A DNA stretch of 64,000 nucleotides from Vreelandella alkaliphila (GCF_016107625.1 NZ_JABASV010000005.1:1-64000); one strand, 5' to 3'; shown: positions 17,107 to 26,642, counted from the stretch's first letter. Program-made: numbers and translations. Notes: generated from the sequence alone by a model not told the origin.

Positions 17107-17313
17107 ATGGCAACTGGTACCGTAAAGTGGTTTAACGACACTAAAGGCTTCGGCTTTATTTCTCCTGAAGTTAGCGGCGACGATCTGTTCGCACACTTCT
17201 CCGAAATTCAAGCAGAAGGCTTTAAATCCCTGCAAGACGGTCAGAAGGTTTCTTTTGACGTAACTCAGGGCCAAAAAGGCCTTCAAGCTTCTAATATCAA
17301 GGTTGTGGAATAA
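17107..17313 (+). CDS. Cold-shock protein, CspA family
   Basis: 68 residues, a single cold-shock domain. RNP1 (KGFGFI) and RNP2 (LFAHFS, with Leu-Phe-Ala in place of the common Val-Phe-Val) are present, along with the opening TGTVKWFND. Members bind single-stranded RNA and DNA and melt secondary structure. The gene has its own long leader, with a potential hairpin over its ribosome site, and its own terminator, so it is monocistronic. Whether it is cold-inducible or constitutive cannot be told from the protein. Confidence 0.95.
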   Translation: MATGTVKWFNDTKGFGFISPEVSGDDLFAHFSEIQAEGFKSLQDGQKVSFDVTQGQKGLQASNIKVVE

Positions 17314-17357
17314 ACTCCCTACCGAGATATTAGCTACCGGCTAAGTCGGTAAGCTTA

Positions 17358-17382
17358 AAAACCCCGCCGTGTGCGGGGTTTT
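17358..17382 (+). terminator. Rho-independent terminator after the cold-shock gene
   Basis: AAAACCCCGC / GCGGGGTTTT stem of ten base pairs with a 5-base loop; the T-run forms part of the stem. A strong classical terminator. Confidence 0.92.
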
Positions 17383-17448
17383 CGCGTTTGTTTATAGAGT
17401 AGTCTAAAAAGAATATGCTGAGTTATTAACCGTTATCTTATGAGGGGG

Positions 17449-17895
17449 CTAAAATTCCAGGCTTAGTCTAAGCATATCTTTGTGCTGAATTCCATTTTCA
17501 ATGATAGGCTCAGGGTAGTTCTTCAAGAAAAAATCTTTATCAATACAATTAACCCTAAAGCCCTGCCGTTGGTAGAAGGTCAGTTGATAGCCGAATGTAC
17601 CCGTTCCTACCTCTAAGCGTTGCGCACCAGATGCCTTTACTTTTTCGATAACATGCCTGAGAAGTTGTGTACCAACACCGTTCTGTTGAACCGATGGTGA
17701 AACGGCAATGTTCATCAATTCCAGTGCTCCCTCAGAAATCGGCTTGATAACACAAACTCCAACTACCGAACCCTTGGCACAGGCGATGAAGCATCTTGAT
17801 TGATATAGGTAGCTTTTGATGGCTTCTTCGCAGGGATCCGCTAAAAGAAGTAGCTCCATTGGCACCTCAGAGGGTGTTATCTCAGCTATTTGCAA
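17449..17895 (-). CDS. GNAT-family N-acetyltransferase
   Basis: 148 residues, single GNAT fold. The acetyl-CoA pyrophosphate loop is visible as QQNGVGTQLL (motif A, about residues 70-79), preceded by the strand LELMNIAVSPS and followed by FYQRQGFRV. The acceptor cannot be told from sequence; small single-domain GNATs act on amino acids, polyamines, drugs or protein termini. Stands alone, facing away from the following LysR gene, with nothing in context to suggest a role. Confidence 0.85.
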   Translation of the reverse strand: MQIAEITPSEVPMELLLLADPCEEAIKSYLYQSRCFIACAKGSVVGVCVIKPISEGALELMNIAVSPSVQQNGVGTQLLRHVIEKVKASGAQRLEVGTGTFGYQLTFYQRQGFRVNCIDKDFFLKNYPEPIIENGIQHKDMLRLSLEF

Positions 17896-18189
17896 CGATG
17901 CATGCTCCTATCGCATTCAGAGTAATTTTCATTCTACTCTTTGTGTCCATGTTCCATGTCTTTATGTGAGCGTGTGGGTGATTTTTTGACTCAATAAGGT
18001 TTTAGGGCACACGTTCTGGCTTAGATAGGCACGCATGGTCTGCCACTATAAAATCACATTATTTATATTTCGAAAGTAGCATAAAAAAGATGGGAGCAAG
18101 CTGCCTTAGATAGGGGCATTTTGTTGCTATTGGTTTGAAAAAGCTGGTGTGCGAGCTCATCGGCACGAGGTTATTCACACGAGATCATC

Positions 18190-19086
18190 ATGACCCTACT
18201 GGATAAACGTGCGTTTTACTTATTTGAGGTAAGCAGTTGCGGTGGCATTCGTGCGGCGGCGGAGCATCTGCATATCAATCCCTCTGTGGTAAGCCGCCAA
18301 GTACGTGGGTTGGAGAGAGAATTGGGCATGGCGTTGTTGGAGCGTCAAGGTCGGCATGTGACGTTGACCGAAGCAGGCCAATTGGTAGTGGAAGGATTTC
18401 TTGCTCAGCGGCGGTTGAATTCAGAGCTGGGAGATACGCTGTCTCGGTTACGCAATTTACAGTCGGGGAAGGTGGTAGTCTCGGTAGGTGATGGCTTTGT
18501 GGATAGCTTTATCAACCACGTGATGCGCCGTGTTTCCGAGCATTATCCCGACGTGCTGATCGAGATTAAAACAGGGATTTATTACCCCCGAGAACCCCAT
18601 GAGATGGTGGCCAGCGACGAGGTGGATATTGCTATTACCTACGGCCCCATTTCAGACCCACGGTTAGTAGTGCACTCTTTTGAGCGGGGGCCGTTGTGCG
18701 CGCTGGTAGCACCATCCCACCGGCTTGCCCGCCAAGATAGCGTGTCGGTCACGGAGTTATTACAGCACAAATTGATTTTTTTACCGGATGCCTCGGGCTC
18801 GCAGCAGTTCGTGAATGCGCTATTTGGTGCTGCCGGGCAGTTGGCTACGCCTGCCTATCGTTGCAACCTGCATTCGGTGTCTCGAAGGTTGGCATGTGCG
18901 GGGATTGGCGTGTCGTTTATGACGGCTGCTGCTGCACGCAGCGAAGTAAACGCTGGTTTGCTGAAGGCGATTCCCATTGACCACCCTATGGCCGCTAGTA
19001 GCCAAGGCAATTTGGTGCGTAGAGTCGGCAGAAGGCTTTCGCCCGCTGCCGACTATTTGTGGAAGTTAATGATGGCGATGCAGTGA
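18190..19086 (+). CDS. LysR-type transcriptional regulator
   Basis: 298 residues. N-terminal helix-turn-helix with GGIRAAAEHLHINPSVVSRQ and the following GLERELGMALLER; effector domain from about residue 90. It converges on the AbgT-type transporter and M20 peptidase operon with only 12 bases between the stops, and probably regulates it, as LysR proteins do for the E. coli abg genes. That link is inferred from position. The ATG at 18190 has only a weak upstream site (GAGATCATC). The 290 bases before it hold nothing I can name. Confidence 0.85.
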   Translation: MTLLDKRAFYLFEVSSCGGIRAAAEHLHINPSVVSRQVRGLERELGMALLERQGRHVTLTEAGQLVVEGFLAQRRLNSELGDTLSRLRNLQSGKVVVSVGDGFVDSFINHVMRRVSEHYPDVLIEIKTGIYYPREPHEMVASDEVDIAITYGPISDPRLVVHSFERGPLCALVAPSHRLARQDSVSVTELLQHKLIFLPDASGSQQFVNALFGAAGQLATPAYRCNLHSVSRRLACAGIGVSFMTAAAARSEVNAGLLKAIPIDHPMAASSQGNLVRRVGRRLSPAADYLWKLMMAMQ

Positions 19087-19098
19087 CGTACTGAAGTA

Positions 19099-20604
19099 TC
19101 AGTTAGCCATCATGTATACGCCTGGGCCAATTGGCCAGCCCATGGCCAGCCAGAACATCAAAAACGCTGACCAGGCGAGCAAAAAGCCTATGGCTAACGG
19201 CAGCATGGTGGCTATCAACGTGCCTAGCCCCATATCTGGCTTATAGCGCTGCATATACACCAGTGCTACCGAAAAATATGGGCTCATAGGGGAGATGATG
19301 TTCGTGCTGGAATCGCCTATGCGGAACATTGCCAATACAAAAGCTGGATCGAAGTCGATCATCATCAGCATCGGCACGAATACCGGGGCCATTAATGCCC
19401 ACTGAGCGGAGCCGCTGGTCATAAAGACGTTCAGCACTGCGCTCATCGCAATAAACGCGCCTACTAGCGGTAGCCCGGTAAATCCGGTGCTTTGCAGAAT
19501 ATTGGAGCCTTCAATAGCAATAAATTGCCCCAATTCTGACCAGCGGAAATAAGCAATAAACTGCGAAATGGCAAAGAACAGTACTAGGGTAGGTGCTAAG
19601 TCACTGGCAGACTCCGCCATGCGTTGTGGTACATCACGGCTGCTGGTGATCTTGTCGGTGGTGATGCCGTATACCAAGCCAATAGTGACGAAGTAGCCAA
19701 ACATCAGTGGCACGAGTGAGCGCAAAAAGGGCGAGGGGATCAAGCCGCCCTCTTCATTGCGCAGTGGTGATGCCTCGGGCACCACGGCAATTAAGATCAG
19801 CGCTAGGTAAATCAGTGTGGCAATACCTACCCGCTTTAGGCCGCGCTTTTCTGCGTCGGTTAATGCCGGTTTTATAATGTCAGTTTTAAAGTCTTTGCTT
19901 ATCGGTAGGGTGCGTTGCAGCCTCGGCTCTACGATCTTATCGATGACTAACGTGCCAACAATTGCCAGCACAAACACTGAGCAGGCCACAAAGTAGTAGT
20001 TATCAACAGGTGAGACGTAGGCGTCTGGGTCTACCAAGCGTGCGGCCTCCGTGGTTATGCCAGCAAACAGCGCATCCCCGACGGTAATGAACAGGCTGGC
20101 ATCAAACCCGGCGCCTGCCGCTGCGTAGGCGGCAGCTGCACCGGCGATTGGGTGACGGCCCACCGAGTAGTACACCATGGCGGCTAGCGGGATCAGGATC
20201 AGGTAGTTGGCATCGGAGGCAATACTGCCGCAAATACCTGCCATAAAAACGCAGAAAGTGAGCAGAGCGGGTGGTGCTTTCGCCACGCTCACCTGCATCA
20301 AGGTCGACATTAAGCCCACTTTATCGGCCAAACCAATGCCAAACATCACCACCAAAATAAGGCCGAGGGGAGGGAAGTTAACGAAGTTACTGACCACGCT
20401 GGTCAGCATAAACTCAATGCCATCAGCCGATAGTAGACTGCGTACCTGCACCACTGCGTCGGTTTGCGGGTTAACCGCTGAAACGCCGAGTGCGGCAAGC
20501 AGGGCTGAGACGACCACAACTACGCCAGCCAAAATGACAAAGAGAATAAACGGGTGTGGGAGCTTATTACCCACACGCTCAATAGATGAAAGAACACCTT
20601 GCAT
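19099..20604 (-). CDS. AbgT-family transporter (p-aminobenzoyl-glutamate transporter-like)
   Basis: 501 residues, about 11-13 membrane segments and two re-entrant-looking segments. AbgT family features are visible: the opening SIERVGNKLPHPFILF, the AGICGSIASDANYL segment near residue 140 and the SGSAQWALMAPVFVPM segment near residue 395. AbgT of E. coli imports p-aminobenzoyl-glutamate; other members export sulfonamides. The gene directly upstream on the same strand encodes an M20 amidohydrolase, the same pairing as E. coli abgAB-abgT, so uptake of an N-acyl amino acid followed by hydrolysis is the likely role. The exact substrate is open. Confidence 0.87.
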   Translation of the reverse strand: MQGVLSSIERVGNKLPHPFILFVILAGVVVVVSALLAALGVSAVNPQTDAVVQVRSLLSADGIEFMLTSVVSNFVNFPPLGLILVVMFGIGLADKVGLMSTLMQVSVAKAPPALLTFCVFMAGICGSIASDANYLILIPLAAMVYYSVGRHPIAGAAAAYAAAGAGFDASLFITVGDALFAGITTEAARLVDPDAYVSPVDNYYFVACSVFVLAIVGTLVIDKIVEPRLQRTLPISKDFKTDIIKPALTDAEKRGLKRVGIATLIYLALILIAVVPEASPLRNEEGGLIPSPFLRSLVPLMFGYFVTIGLVYGITTDKITSSRDVPQRMAESASDLAPTLVLFFAISQFIAYFRWSELGQFIAIEGSNILQSTGFTGLPLVGAFIAMSAVLNVFMTSGSAQWALMAPVFVPMLMMIDFDPAFVLAMFRIGDSSTNIISPMSPYFSVALVYMQRYKPDMGLGTLIATMLPLAIGFLLAWSAFLMFWLAMGWPIGPGVYMMAN

Positions 20605-20664
20605 CGTATAAATCCTTTTTACTTAACGTTATTTTTTTAATCGTAATAAGAGGCCTGCAGAGAA

Positions 20665-21819
20665 TTACGCTCGTGCTAACAGCTCTTTTGCCAGCGCCAC
20701 AAACATCCCGCCTGCGACCGGCAGAACAGCATCGTTAAAGTCGTAGTGCTCGTTGTGCAGATAGGCGCTATCGCCATTACCGACAAAGAAGAAACACCCC
20801 GGTACTTCCTGCAGGTAGAACGCGAAATCTTCGGCACCCATAGTGGGCATATAGTCCAGCTGCTGAATGTCGTGGCTTACTGCGTGTTTGTAGGCAACCG
20901 CTAACACACGTTCTGACCACGCAGGGTCGTTAACCAGGGGGGGCACCTGGTGTAGGTGTTCCAGATGAAACTGCGCACTGTGGGCTGCGCATACGCCAGC
21001 GGTTACCTGCTCAAGCTTGCCTGCAAGCGCTTCGCGTGAAGAGGGGCGGTCGCTGCGGATATTCACTAGCAGCTCGGCTTGGCCAGGAATCACATTGGCG
21101 GCATCGCCCGCATGGAAAGCAGCTACAGTGATCACGCCTGCTTCCAGCGGCGATTTGTGGCGGCCCACTAACCCTTGCAACTGCTGTACCAGCGATGCCC
21201 CGACATAAATAGGATCTACCGCCAAGTGCGGCATGGCGGCATGGCCGGAAATACCTTCGATAGTGATTTTATAAGTGTCGTTACCGCCCATAGCCGGCCC
21301 GGGTTTAACAAACAGTTGGCCTGTTGGGAAACCAGGGCGGTTGTGGTAGCCAAATATCGCGTCCACCTTGGGGTTTTCCAATACCCCTGCCTTGACCATG
21401 ATGTCGGCACCATTGCCACCTTCCTCGCCAGGCTGAAATAGCAGTTTAATGTGTCCACATAGCTCGTCACGCAGCGCCATGATGGCCTCGGCAGCCAACA
21501 AAAGCGTGGCGGTATGCCCATCGTGACCACAGGCATGCATCAAACCTTGCCGTTGGGAGCGATGCTCAAATGTGTTGGCTTCCTTGATGGGTAACGCATC
21601 CATATCGGCGCGAAAGGCAATCACTGGCCCTTCGCGACCGGTCGCTAGCTCAGCCATAACGCCTGTAGTGGCAATACCTTCGGTAACGCGATAGCCAAGC
21701 GCTCTTAGCCGCTCCGCGACCAGCGCGGCGGTGTTATTTTCCTGGAATTTAAGCTCGGGCTGCTGGTGTAGCCGATGCCGCAAAGCAGTGGCTTCACTAA
21801 CTTGTTTATCTGAAAACAT
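20665..21819 (-). CDS. M20-family amidohydrolase (hippurate hydrolase / AbgA-B-like)
   Basis: 384 residues. Metal-binding motifs of the M20D family: the first His and Asp region FRADMDALPI, then MHACGHDGHTA (about residues 94-104), GEEGGNGA with the catalytic Glu, HAAMPH in the dimerisation region, and MGAEDFAFYL near the C-terminus. Such enzymes cleave N-acyl amino acids, for example hippurate, indole-acetyl amino acids or p-aminobenzoyl-glutamate. It starts a two-gene operon with the AbgT-type transporter 60 bases downstream. No signal peptide; cytoplasmic. Confidence 0.88.
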   Translation of the reverse strand: MFSDKQVSEATALRHRLHQQPELKFQENNTAALVAERLRALGYRVTEGIATTGVMAELATGREGPVIAFRADMDALPIKEANTFEHRSQRQGLMHACGHDGHTATLLLAAEAIMALRDELCGHIKLLFQPGEEGGNGADIMVKAGVLENPKVDAIFGYHNRPGFPTGQLFVKPGPAMGGNDTYKITIEGISGHAAMPHLAVDPIYVGASLVQQLQGLVGRHKSPLEAGVITVAAFHAGDAANVIPGQAELLVNIRSDRPSSREALAGKLEQVTAGVCAAHSAQFHLEHLHQVPPLVNDPAWSERVLAVAYKHAVSHDIQQLDYMPTMGAEDFAFYLQEVPGCFFFVGNGDSAYLHNEHYDFNDAVLPVAGGMFVALAKELLARA

Positions 21820-21911
21820 TTCCTATCCCTACTGATGTCGGTGCCTTTATTCGGCTTTTTGTAAGCTAAGCGACTTGGCGGGTAGAAAAGAGTCGTTTTA
21901 ATGACGAATTT

Positions 21912-21928
21912 GTTGCTTTCAAAGCAAC
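21912..21928. promoter_or_regulatory. Palindrome upstream of the M20/AbgT operon
   Basis: GTTGCTTT-C-AAAGCAAC, 8-bp perfect arms, about 90 bases before the M20 peptidase start and 256 bases before the MFS gene on the other strand. Position and symmetry suit an operator. I see nothing else in the 365-base gap 21820-22184. Confidence 0.35.
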
Positions 21929-22184
21929 GGTGATGGGTTGATACAACCGAAGTGACTTCTTAGCGATGTTATCAACGCCCTTGGCAGCTAGCGGTGAAAC
22001 TTTCAGTGTCACCTTCTTTTAATGCTTATTTTTAACTTAAGCACTCTGCGTATCGACTAAATCATACCTCTTTGCGGCAGCCACACAGCCGGAGATTGCA
22101 ATCACCCAGCGAAGTAAGCTATTGGTGGCGCAGTTGATAGATCAGCTTGATGCACAAGACACACACGGCCGTGGAGTGCTCGGT

Positions 22185-23501
22185 ATGAAAACCTTGTCGA
22201 ACATGGGGTTCGCCCTATTTGGTGCAGCGCTGGTAGCAATTAGCTATGGACTTGCGCGCTTTGCGTTTGGTTTGTTTGTGCCTTCCATTAGCGCCGAGCT
22301 AGAACTGACAGCGTACTTGGTTGGCATTATTGGGGCGCTGCCGTTTATTAGTTTTGTCTTGGCGACGTTGTTCGCACCGCTTGCAGCCGATCGGTTCGGT
22401 GCGCGTAATTTGGCGGTGTTGTCAGGTGGATTTGGTGTGGCTGGCCTTGTCTTTATCAGCCAGTCGTCTGGCGCCTTATCGCTCGGCGTAGGTGTGTTTG
22501 TCTGCGGGATTTGTACCGGTTTGATGATGCCCGCTCTGACGGCTGCTATGCAGGCGCTGGTGAGCCGAACAATGCATGGCCGCGTTAGCTCTATCATGAA
22601 TGCTGGCACCAGTATTGGCATTATCGTAGCAGTGCCGACGGTCGTTTTCCTGGCCGATGCGTGGCGCTTTACCTACACTAGCTTTGCCGTTATGGCAGGC
22701 TTAGGGGTCATTGCTGCCTGGTACTTTATTCCTTCGGTCTCTCGGGTTGTGCCAGCGAATGCGGCGCCGCCACCGCCAATCACGCGGCTACAGTGGTCGC
22801 GCCTTACCCGGCTATCGCTCTTTGCTTTCGCTATGGGGTTTGTGTCTTCGCCGTTCTGGCTTTTTGCGCCTGATTTGGCCGTTACCCTTGGTGGGTTGCC
22901 TCCTAATCAAACTGGTTGGCTTTGGTTTGCCGTAGGACTTGCTGGGCTTGGAGGTGCCGTAGTGAGTGATTTGGCTGACCGTAATAACCCTCCTATTACG
23001 CAGGCATTAATGTTAATGATGCTGTCTTCAAGCTTGGTGTTGCTTGCTGCCAGTCCAGGCCAGTTAGCATTGGCGATATTTTCCGCCATGGTGTTTGGAC
23101 TTGCTTACATGAGCTTAACGGGACTGTATCTGATGACGGGGATTCGGCTATTGCCGGGGCGGCTTTCCATGGGGCCAGTCTTGCCTTTTATGGCCTGTGC
23201 GCTTGGGCAGGCAGTAGGATCGCCGGTTGTTGGTATGCTGGTGGACGGCTTTGGTTATGCCTATGCATTTTCGCTATTTTCTGTCGTTGGTATTGTGGTG
23301 GCGATTATATCGCCAGCTTATCCTGGCCACATTGATTACTGGGCAGACTTGGTGGAAGAGTCAGTTGAAGAAGAACCACTGCAAGAGGAGCAGTCCGCTG
23401 CTGAAGAGACGGGGCTTCAAGCAGCATATGATCACCAATTGCTGGATGAGAATGGCGAGCCCATCGAAGAGCCCGTTACTAAAGAGGATAACGTGTCCTA
23501 A
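22185..23501 (+). CDS. MFS transporter (YbfB/YjiJ-like)
   Basis: 438 residues with 12 predicted membrane helices in two groups of six and a Pro-rich central loop (NAAPPPPITRLQW). The start MKTLSNMGFALFGAALVAIS leads straight into helix 1; the ATG at 22185 has GGAG eight bases upstream, while the TTG at 22122 has no such site and would add a hydrophilic tail. An LAADRFGARN loop between helices 2 and 3 is the MFS motif A region. The last 55 residues form an unusual acidic cytoplasmic tail rich in Glu (VEESVEEEPLQEEQ). Substrate unknown; alone in its transcription unit. Confidence 0.82.
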   Translation: MKTLSNMGFALFGAALVAISYGLARFAFGLFVPSISAELELTAYLVGIIGALPFISFVLATLFAPLAADRFGARNLAVLSGGFGVAGLVFISQSSGALSLGVGVFVCGICTGLMMPALTAAMQALVSRTMHGRVSSIMNAGTSIGIIVAVPTVVFLADAWRFTYTSFAVMAGLGVIAAWYFIPSVSRVVPANAAPPPPITRLQWSRLTRLSLFAFAMGFVSSPFWLFAPDLAVTLGGLPPNQTGWLWFAVGLAGLGGAVVSDLADRNNPPITQALMLMMLSSSLVLLAASPGQLALAIFSAMVFGLAYMSLTGLYLMTGIRLLPGRLSMGPVLPFMACALGQAVGSPVVGMLVDGFGYAYAFSLFSVVGIVVAIISPAYPGHIDYWADLVEESVEEEPLQEEQSAAEETGLQAAYDHQLLDENGEPIEEPVTKEDNVS

Positions 23502-23651
23502 TGCGCTGCTGTTTGGCGTTATACGGTCGAAATCCATGGAGGAGTTGGAGCAGGTGCCTGGGGAGCGCAATTTGCCGCGAGGGTTTGCCTTCACCGGTAG
23601 CAGAGGTGTGGCTAGAGGTAATGAGTACCTTCGCGGCATCGGCGACAAAAA

Positions 23652-23688
23652 CGACAACGCCAGCTGAATCCAGAGGCTAGCGTTGTCG
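23652..23688. terminator. Hairpin between convergent MFS and gltS genes
   Basis: CGACAACGC-c-AGC paired with GCT-a-GCGTTGTCG, 12 base pairs with one mismatch, between two convergent genes. There is no good T-run on either side, so it may act as a barrier rather than a strong terminator. The rest of the 200-base gap holds no convincing gene. Confidence 0.5.
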
Positions 23689-23700
23689 GACGAACATTGA

Positions 23701-24906
23701 TCAGGCGAAGGCGTTCAGACACCAGGTAATGGCGGGGATGGCGACAATATCGATCAGCACGGCGCCGCACAGCGGGACGATAATGAAGGCCTTATGCGAC
23801 ACCACACGATAGTGCTCGCACACCGCGCTCATATTCGCCACCGCATTGGGAGTAGCGCCTAGACCGTGGCCAATAAAGCCCGCGGTAAGCACTGCGGCGT
23901 CGTAGTTGCGGCCCAGCAGATGGAACAGCACCACCACGGCCAGGAAGACGATGGCCAAGGTCTGCACCAGCAGGATTAATAGCAGTGAGCCGCCCATCTC
24001 CTGGAGCTGCCAGATCTTGAGATTCATCATTGCCATGGTCAGGAACACGCCCAAGGCTACGTCGCCCAGGGTGGCGAGGGCGTTGTCTGGCATGCTGACC
24101 CAGTGGAAGCGATCATTAAGATTGCGTAGCAGGATGGCGACAAACATGGCGCCCACATAACTCGGCAGGATGACCCCTAGGTGAGTTGACAGGGCCTCTT
24201 TGAACCACACTCCCAGTACCATGATCGGTACTACGACGGCCAGCACGCGCAGCAGGGTACGGCTGTCGATGGGCGCTTGGGTGGGGCGCTCCTCGGCTTG
24301 CAGTTTCTCCAGATCATGCACGTCCTCGGCGACAACCGGAATCTGCCGACGGTCGATGATCCAGCGGGCGATGGGCGCGCCGATCACACCGCCGACAATC
24401 ATGCCGAAGGTGGCAGAGGCAATGGCGGCAGTAGTGGCACCCTGGGCACCCAGGGCTTCCGCCTCAGGGCCAAAGGCCGCTGCTGCGCCAAAGCCGCCCT
24501 CTAAGGAGGTGGCTCCGGCCATCAGGCCGATCAGCGGGTCGAGGCCAAGCAGGCTGGCCATGCCAATGCCCACGCCGTTCTGCATCAGCGCCAGCAGCCA
24601 GCAGGCCACTAGATAGATGCCCAGCGCCTTACCGCCCTTCTTGAGCAGCGCCAGGCTTCCACCCAGGCCCACGGTGGTGAAGAAGGCGATCATCAATGGA
24701 CTCTGCATCGCCGTGTCAAGCTCGAAGGTAACCAAGCCAAGATCGCGCAGCAGCCAGGCCAGCAGGGCGAAGCCGAAACCGCCGATCACTGGGGTAGGGA
24801 CGCAGAAGTGTTCCAGCCAGTTGAGCCGGCGCTTAAGCCCGGCGCCAAATGCAAGCAATATCAGCGCCAGTGCCGTGGTGGACACGGCATCCAGAGTAAA
24901 GTGCAT
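23701..24906 (-). CDS. gltS: Sodium/glutamate symporter GltS
   Basis: 401 residues with about 10-12 membrane segments, the length of E. coli GltS. Family features: the N-terminal FCVPTPVIGGF segment, the pore-loop-like GATSLEGGFGAAAAFGP, and its symmetry partner TAGFIGHGLGATPNAVANM near the C-terminus. GltS imports glutamate with Na+. Here it is the third gene of an iclR-hutG-gltS operon (78 bases after hutG), so the imported compound may be glutamate or its formimino derivative, the substrate of HutG. G+C content is visibly higher than in neighbouring genes. GGAG lies seven to eight bases before the ATG. Confidence 0.9.
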   Translation of the reverse strand: MHFTLDAVSTTALALILLAFGAGLKRRLNWLEHFCVPTPVIGGFGFALLAWLLRDLGLVTFELDTAMQSPLMIAFFTTVGLGGSLALLKKGGKALGIYLVACWLLALMQNGVGIGMASLLGLDPLIGLMAGATSLEGGFGAAAAFGPEAEALGAQGATTAAIASATFGMIVGGVIGAPIARWIIDRRQIPVVAEDVHDLEKLQAEERPTQAPIDSRTLLRVLAVVVPIMVLGVWFKEALSTHLGVILPSYVGAMFVAILLRNLNDRFHWVSMPDNALATLGDVALGVFLTMAMMNLKIWQLQEMGGSLLLILLVQTLAIVFLAVVVLFHLLGRNYDAAVLTAGFIGHGLGATPNAVANMSAVCEHYRVVSHKAFIIVPLCGAVLIDIVAIPAITWCLNAFA

Positions 24907-24984
24907 GTTGATGCTCCATGAGTTGTTGTGTGCCGCTCAGGGCGGTCGGGTAGGGGTGGCCGTTGACGACCGGTTAATCGTTGG

Positions 24985-25935
24985 TTAGCGCGCCAGGCGC
25001 TCGACCAGACGGGCCGCAACACGGGCCGTTCGCGCGTCTATATCCAGGCTTGGATTGAACTCGGCTACGTCCACTACTGGCAGCGCAACGCGTGCGGCTA
25101 GATGATCAATGACATCCTCAACCAGGGACAGCTCGATGCCCCGGGCGGAAGGGGCGCTGACGCCCGGGGCAATCCAGGCTGGTAAGGCGTCTAAGCAGAT
25201 GGTGAGGTAGAGCCAGTCGACCTGTGTCAGCAGCCGCTCCAGAGCGGCTTTCATCGCGGGGCTGTCCAGCGAGCGACACTGCTCGTCGAGCACCCACTCC
25301 ACTCCCAACGACTCGGCGCGGGCGAAAAGCGCTGGCGTATTGCCGCCACGATTCACTCCAAGGCAGGTGTAGTGGAAGTCGATGCCCGCCTCTTGGCACA
25401 GCTCGGCGCACTGCCGAAAGGGCGTGCCGGAGCTGGCGCGCTCGGCCTGGCGCAGATCGAGATGGGCATCCAGATTGAGGATGCCTAGGCGTGGCATCGT
25501 CGCCTGACGTTGGGCGTGAGCCAGCAGTCCCGAGAAGCTAGCGAAGGCGATCTCGTGGCCGCCGCCTAAGCCGATGACCCGGTGGCCCTGTTCGAGCAGC
25601 TCGGACACCCGCCCGGCGAAGGCTTGCTGAGCGTCCTCTAAGTTGTCGCCCTGGCAGACCACATCGCCGGCATCATACAGCGGTGTCGTCAGGTGATACG
25701 CCTGGTTGGCTAGCTGGCGACGCAACACCAGGGGCCCTTCACTGGCCCCCGTCCGCCCTTGGTTGCGGGCTACGCCAGCATCAGAGCAGAACCCTAACAA
25801 AGCGCGCCCCGGCGCCTCGGCCCGAAAGGCCGGACGCATCACCTGATGCCAGCGCCGTGCGTCACCTGCCTCTGTGCTATCGACCCGGCCTTGCCAGGGC
25901 GCCATCAGCGCCGCCTCATTATCTGCTTGTGTCAC
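24985..25935 (-). CDS. hutG: Formimidoylglutamase HutG (ureohydrolase family)
   Basis: 316 residues if begun at GTG 25935, which overlaps the preceding iclR stop as GTGA; this fits the family length, whereas the open frame upstream only adds a basic, low-complexity stretch. HutG hydrolyses N-formimino-L-glutamate to glutamate and formamide. Manganese-binding motifs of the arginase fold are visible: GGGHE, NLDAHLDLR, and the HutG-type CLDALPAWIAPGVSAP in place of the arginase SxDxDxxDP. No hutH, hutU or hutI lies near, so histidine catabolism is either encoded elsewhere or the operon scavenges formiminoglutamate. The DNA is conspicuously G+C-rich. Confidence 0.85.
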   Translation of the reverse strand: MTQADNEAALMAPWQGRVDSTEAGDARRWHQVMRPAFRAEAPGRALLGFCSDAGVARNQGRTGASEGPLVLRRQLANQAYHLTTPLYDAGDVVCQGDNLEDAQQAFAGRVSELLEQGHRVIGLGGGHEIAFASFSGLLAHAQRQATMPRLGILNLDAHLDLRQAERASSGTPFRQCAELCQEAGIDFHYTCLGVNRGGNTPALFARAESLGVEWVLDEQCRSLDSPAMKAALERLLTQVDWLYLTICLDALPAWIAPGVSAPSARGIELSLVEDVIDHLAARVALPVVDVAEFNPSLDIDARTARVAARLVERLAR

Positions 25936-26642
25936 TGCAGGAGTTCTCCCAATCGTTGTGCACTGAGGCGCGTGGCCTCGCTCAGAGTCTTGGCTCGGTC
26001 TTGAGCCCGAGCGCTGGGGGCCATCACACTGATCACCGCCTTGAGACGACCGCGGCCGTTGAACACTGGGGCACTGGCGCCCCATACTCCTTGATCGATT
26101 TCGCCCACGCTGACCGCCACGCCCCGTAGGCGAATGGTCTCGAGATCGATCAGGGCATCGTCCCGCTCCGCCTCCGAGCGAAGCATCAGCGCCATCTGGC
26201 GCTCTTCATCGCTCATCCAGGCCAGCAGCGCCCGAGCGCTGGCGCCCTTGAGTAGCGGTTGCACCTGGCCCCGGTGGTAGCAGCAGCGCAGCGGCTGTGG
26301 ACTATCGATCATCTCTACGCAAAGGGCGTGGTCACGCACCGCCACCAGTAGCGCCGAGCTCTCCTGAGTGGTCTCAGTCAATTCGGTCAGCACTGGGCGA
26401 GCCCAGCGAAGCAGCTCGTTGTGGTGTTCGAAACCTTGGTGCAGACGCACCGCCTGAGGGCCCGGCGCATAGGTGCCGCCCTCGCGTTCGCTGACTAGGC
26501 CCCAGGCCAAAAGTTGGCGCAGGTGGCGATATGCGGTCGAGACTGGCTGAGCGGTCAGCTCGGCCAGCGACTTCACCGTCATTGCTTCCCCTTGATTTGC
26601 TAGGCAGCACAGTAGCGCTAGCATCCGGTCGGATGGCCCCAT
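25932..26642 (-). CDS. IclR-family transcriptional regulator of the hutG-gltS operon
   Basis: 236 residues from ATG 26642, which has GAGGT seven bases upstream and a first helix typical of the family (PSDRMLALLCCLANQGE). N-terminal winged helix: SLAELTAQPVSTAYRHLRQL. The C-terminal IclR ligand domain contains ALCVEMIDSPQPLRC and GASARALLAWM. The frame is open for 57 more codons upstream, but these run through an AT-rich control region containing the proposed operator and are probably not translated. First gene of the operon, followed without a gap by hutG, so it probably controls its own operon in response to glutamate or formiminoglutamate. Confidence 0.85.
   Translation of the reverse strand: MGPSDRMLALLCCLANQGEAMTVKSLAELTAQPVSTAYRHLRQLLAWGLVSEREGGTYAPGPQAVRLHQGFEHHNELLRWARPVLTELTETTQESSALLVAVRDHALCVEMIDSPQPLRCCYHRGQVQPLLKGASARALLAWMSDEERQMALMLRSEAERDDALIDLETIRLRGVAVSVGEIDQGVWGASAPVFNGRGRLKAVISVMAPSARAQDRAKTLSEATRLSAQRLGELLQ

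Noticed and set aside
23537..23667. Short plus-strand frame starting ATGGAGGAG after the MFS gene
   Set aside because: The purine-rich start mimics a ribosome site, but the product has no recognisable pattern and ends inside the intergenic hairpin.
24985..25935. Arginase or agmatinase assignment for the ureohydrolase next to gltS
   Set aside because: The last metal motif is CLDALPAWIAPGVSAP, the HutG form, not the SxDxDxxDP of arginase or agmatinase.
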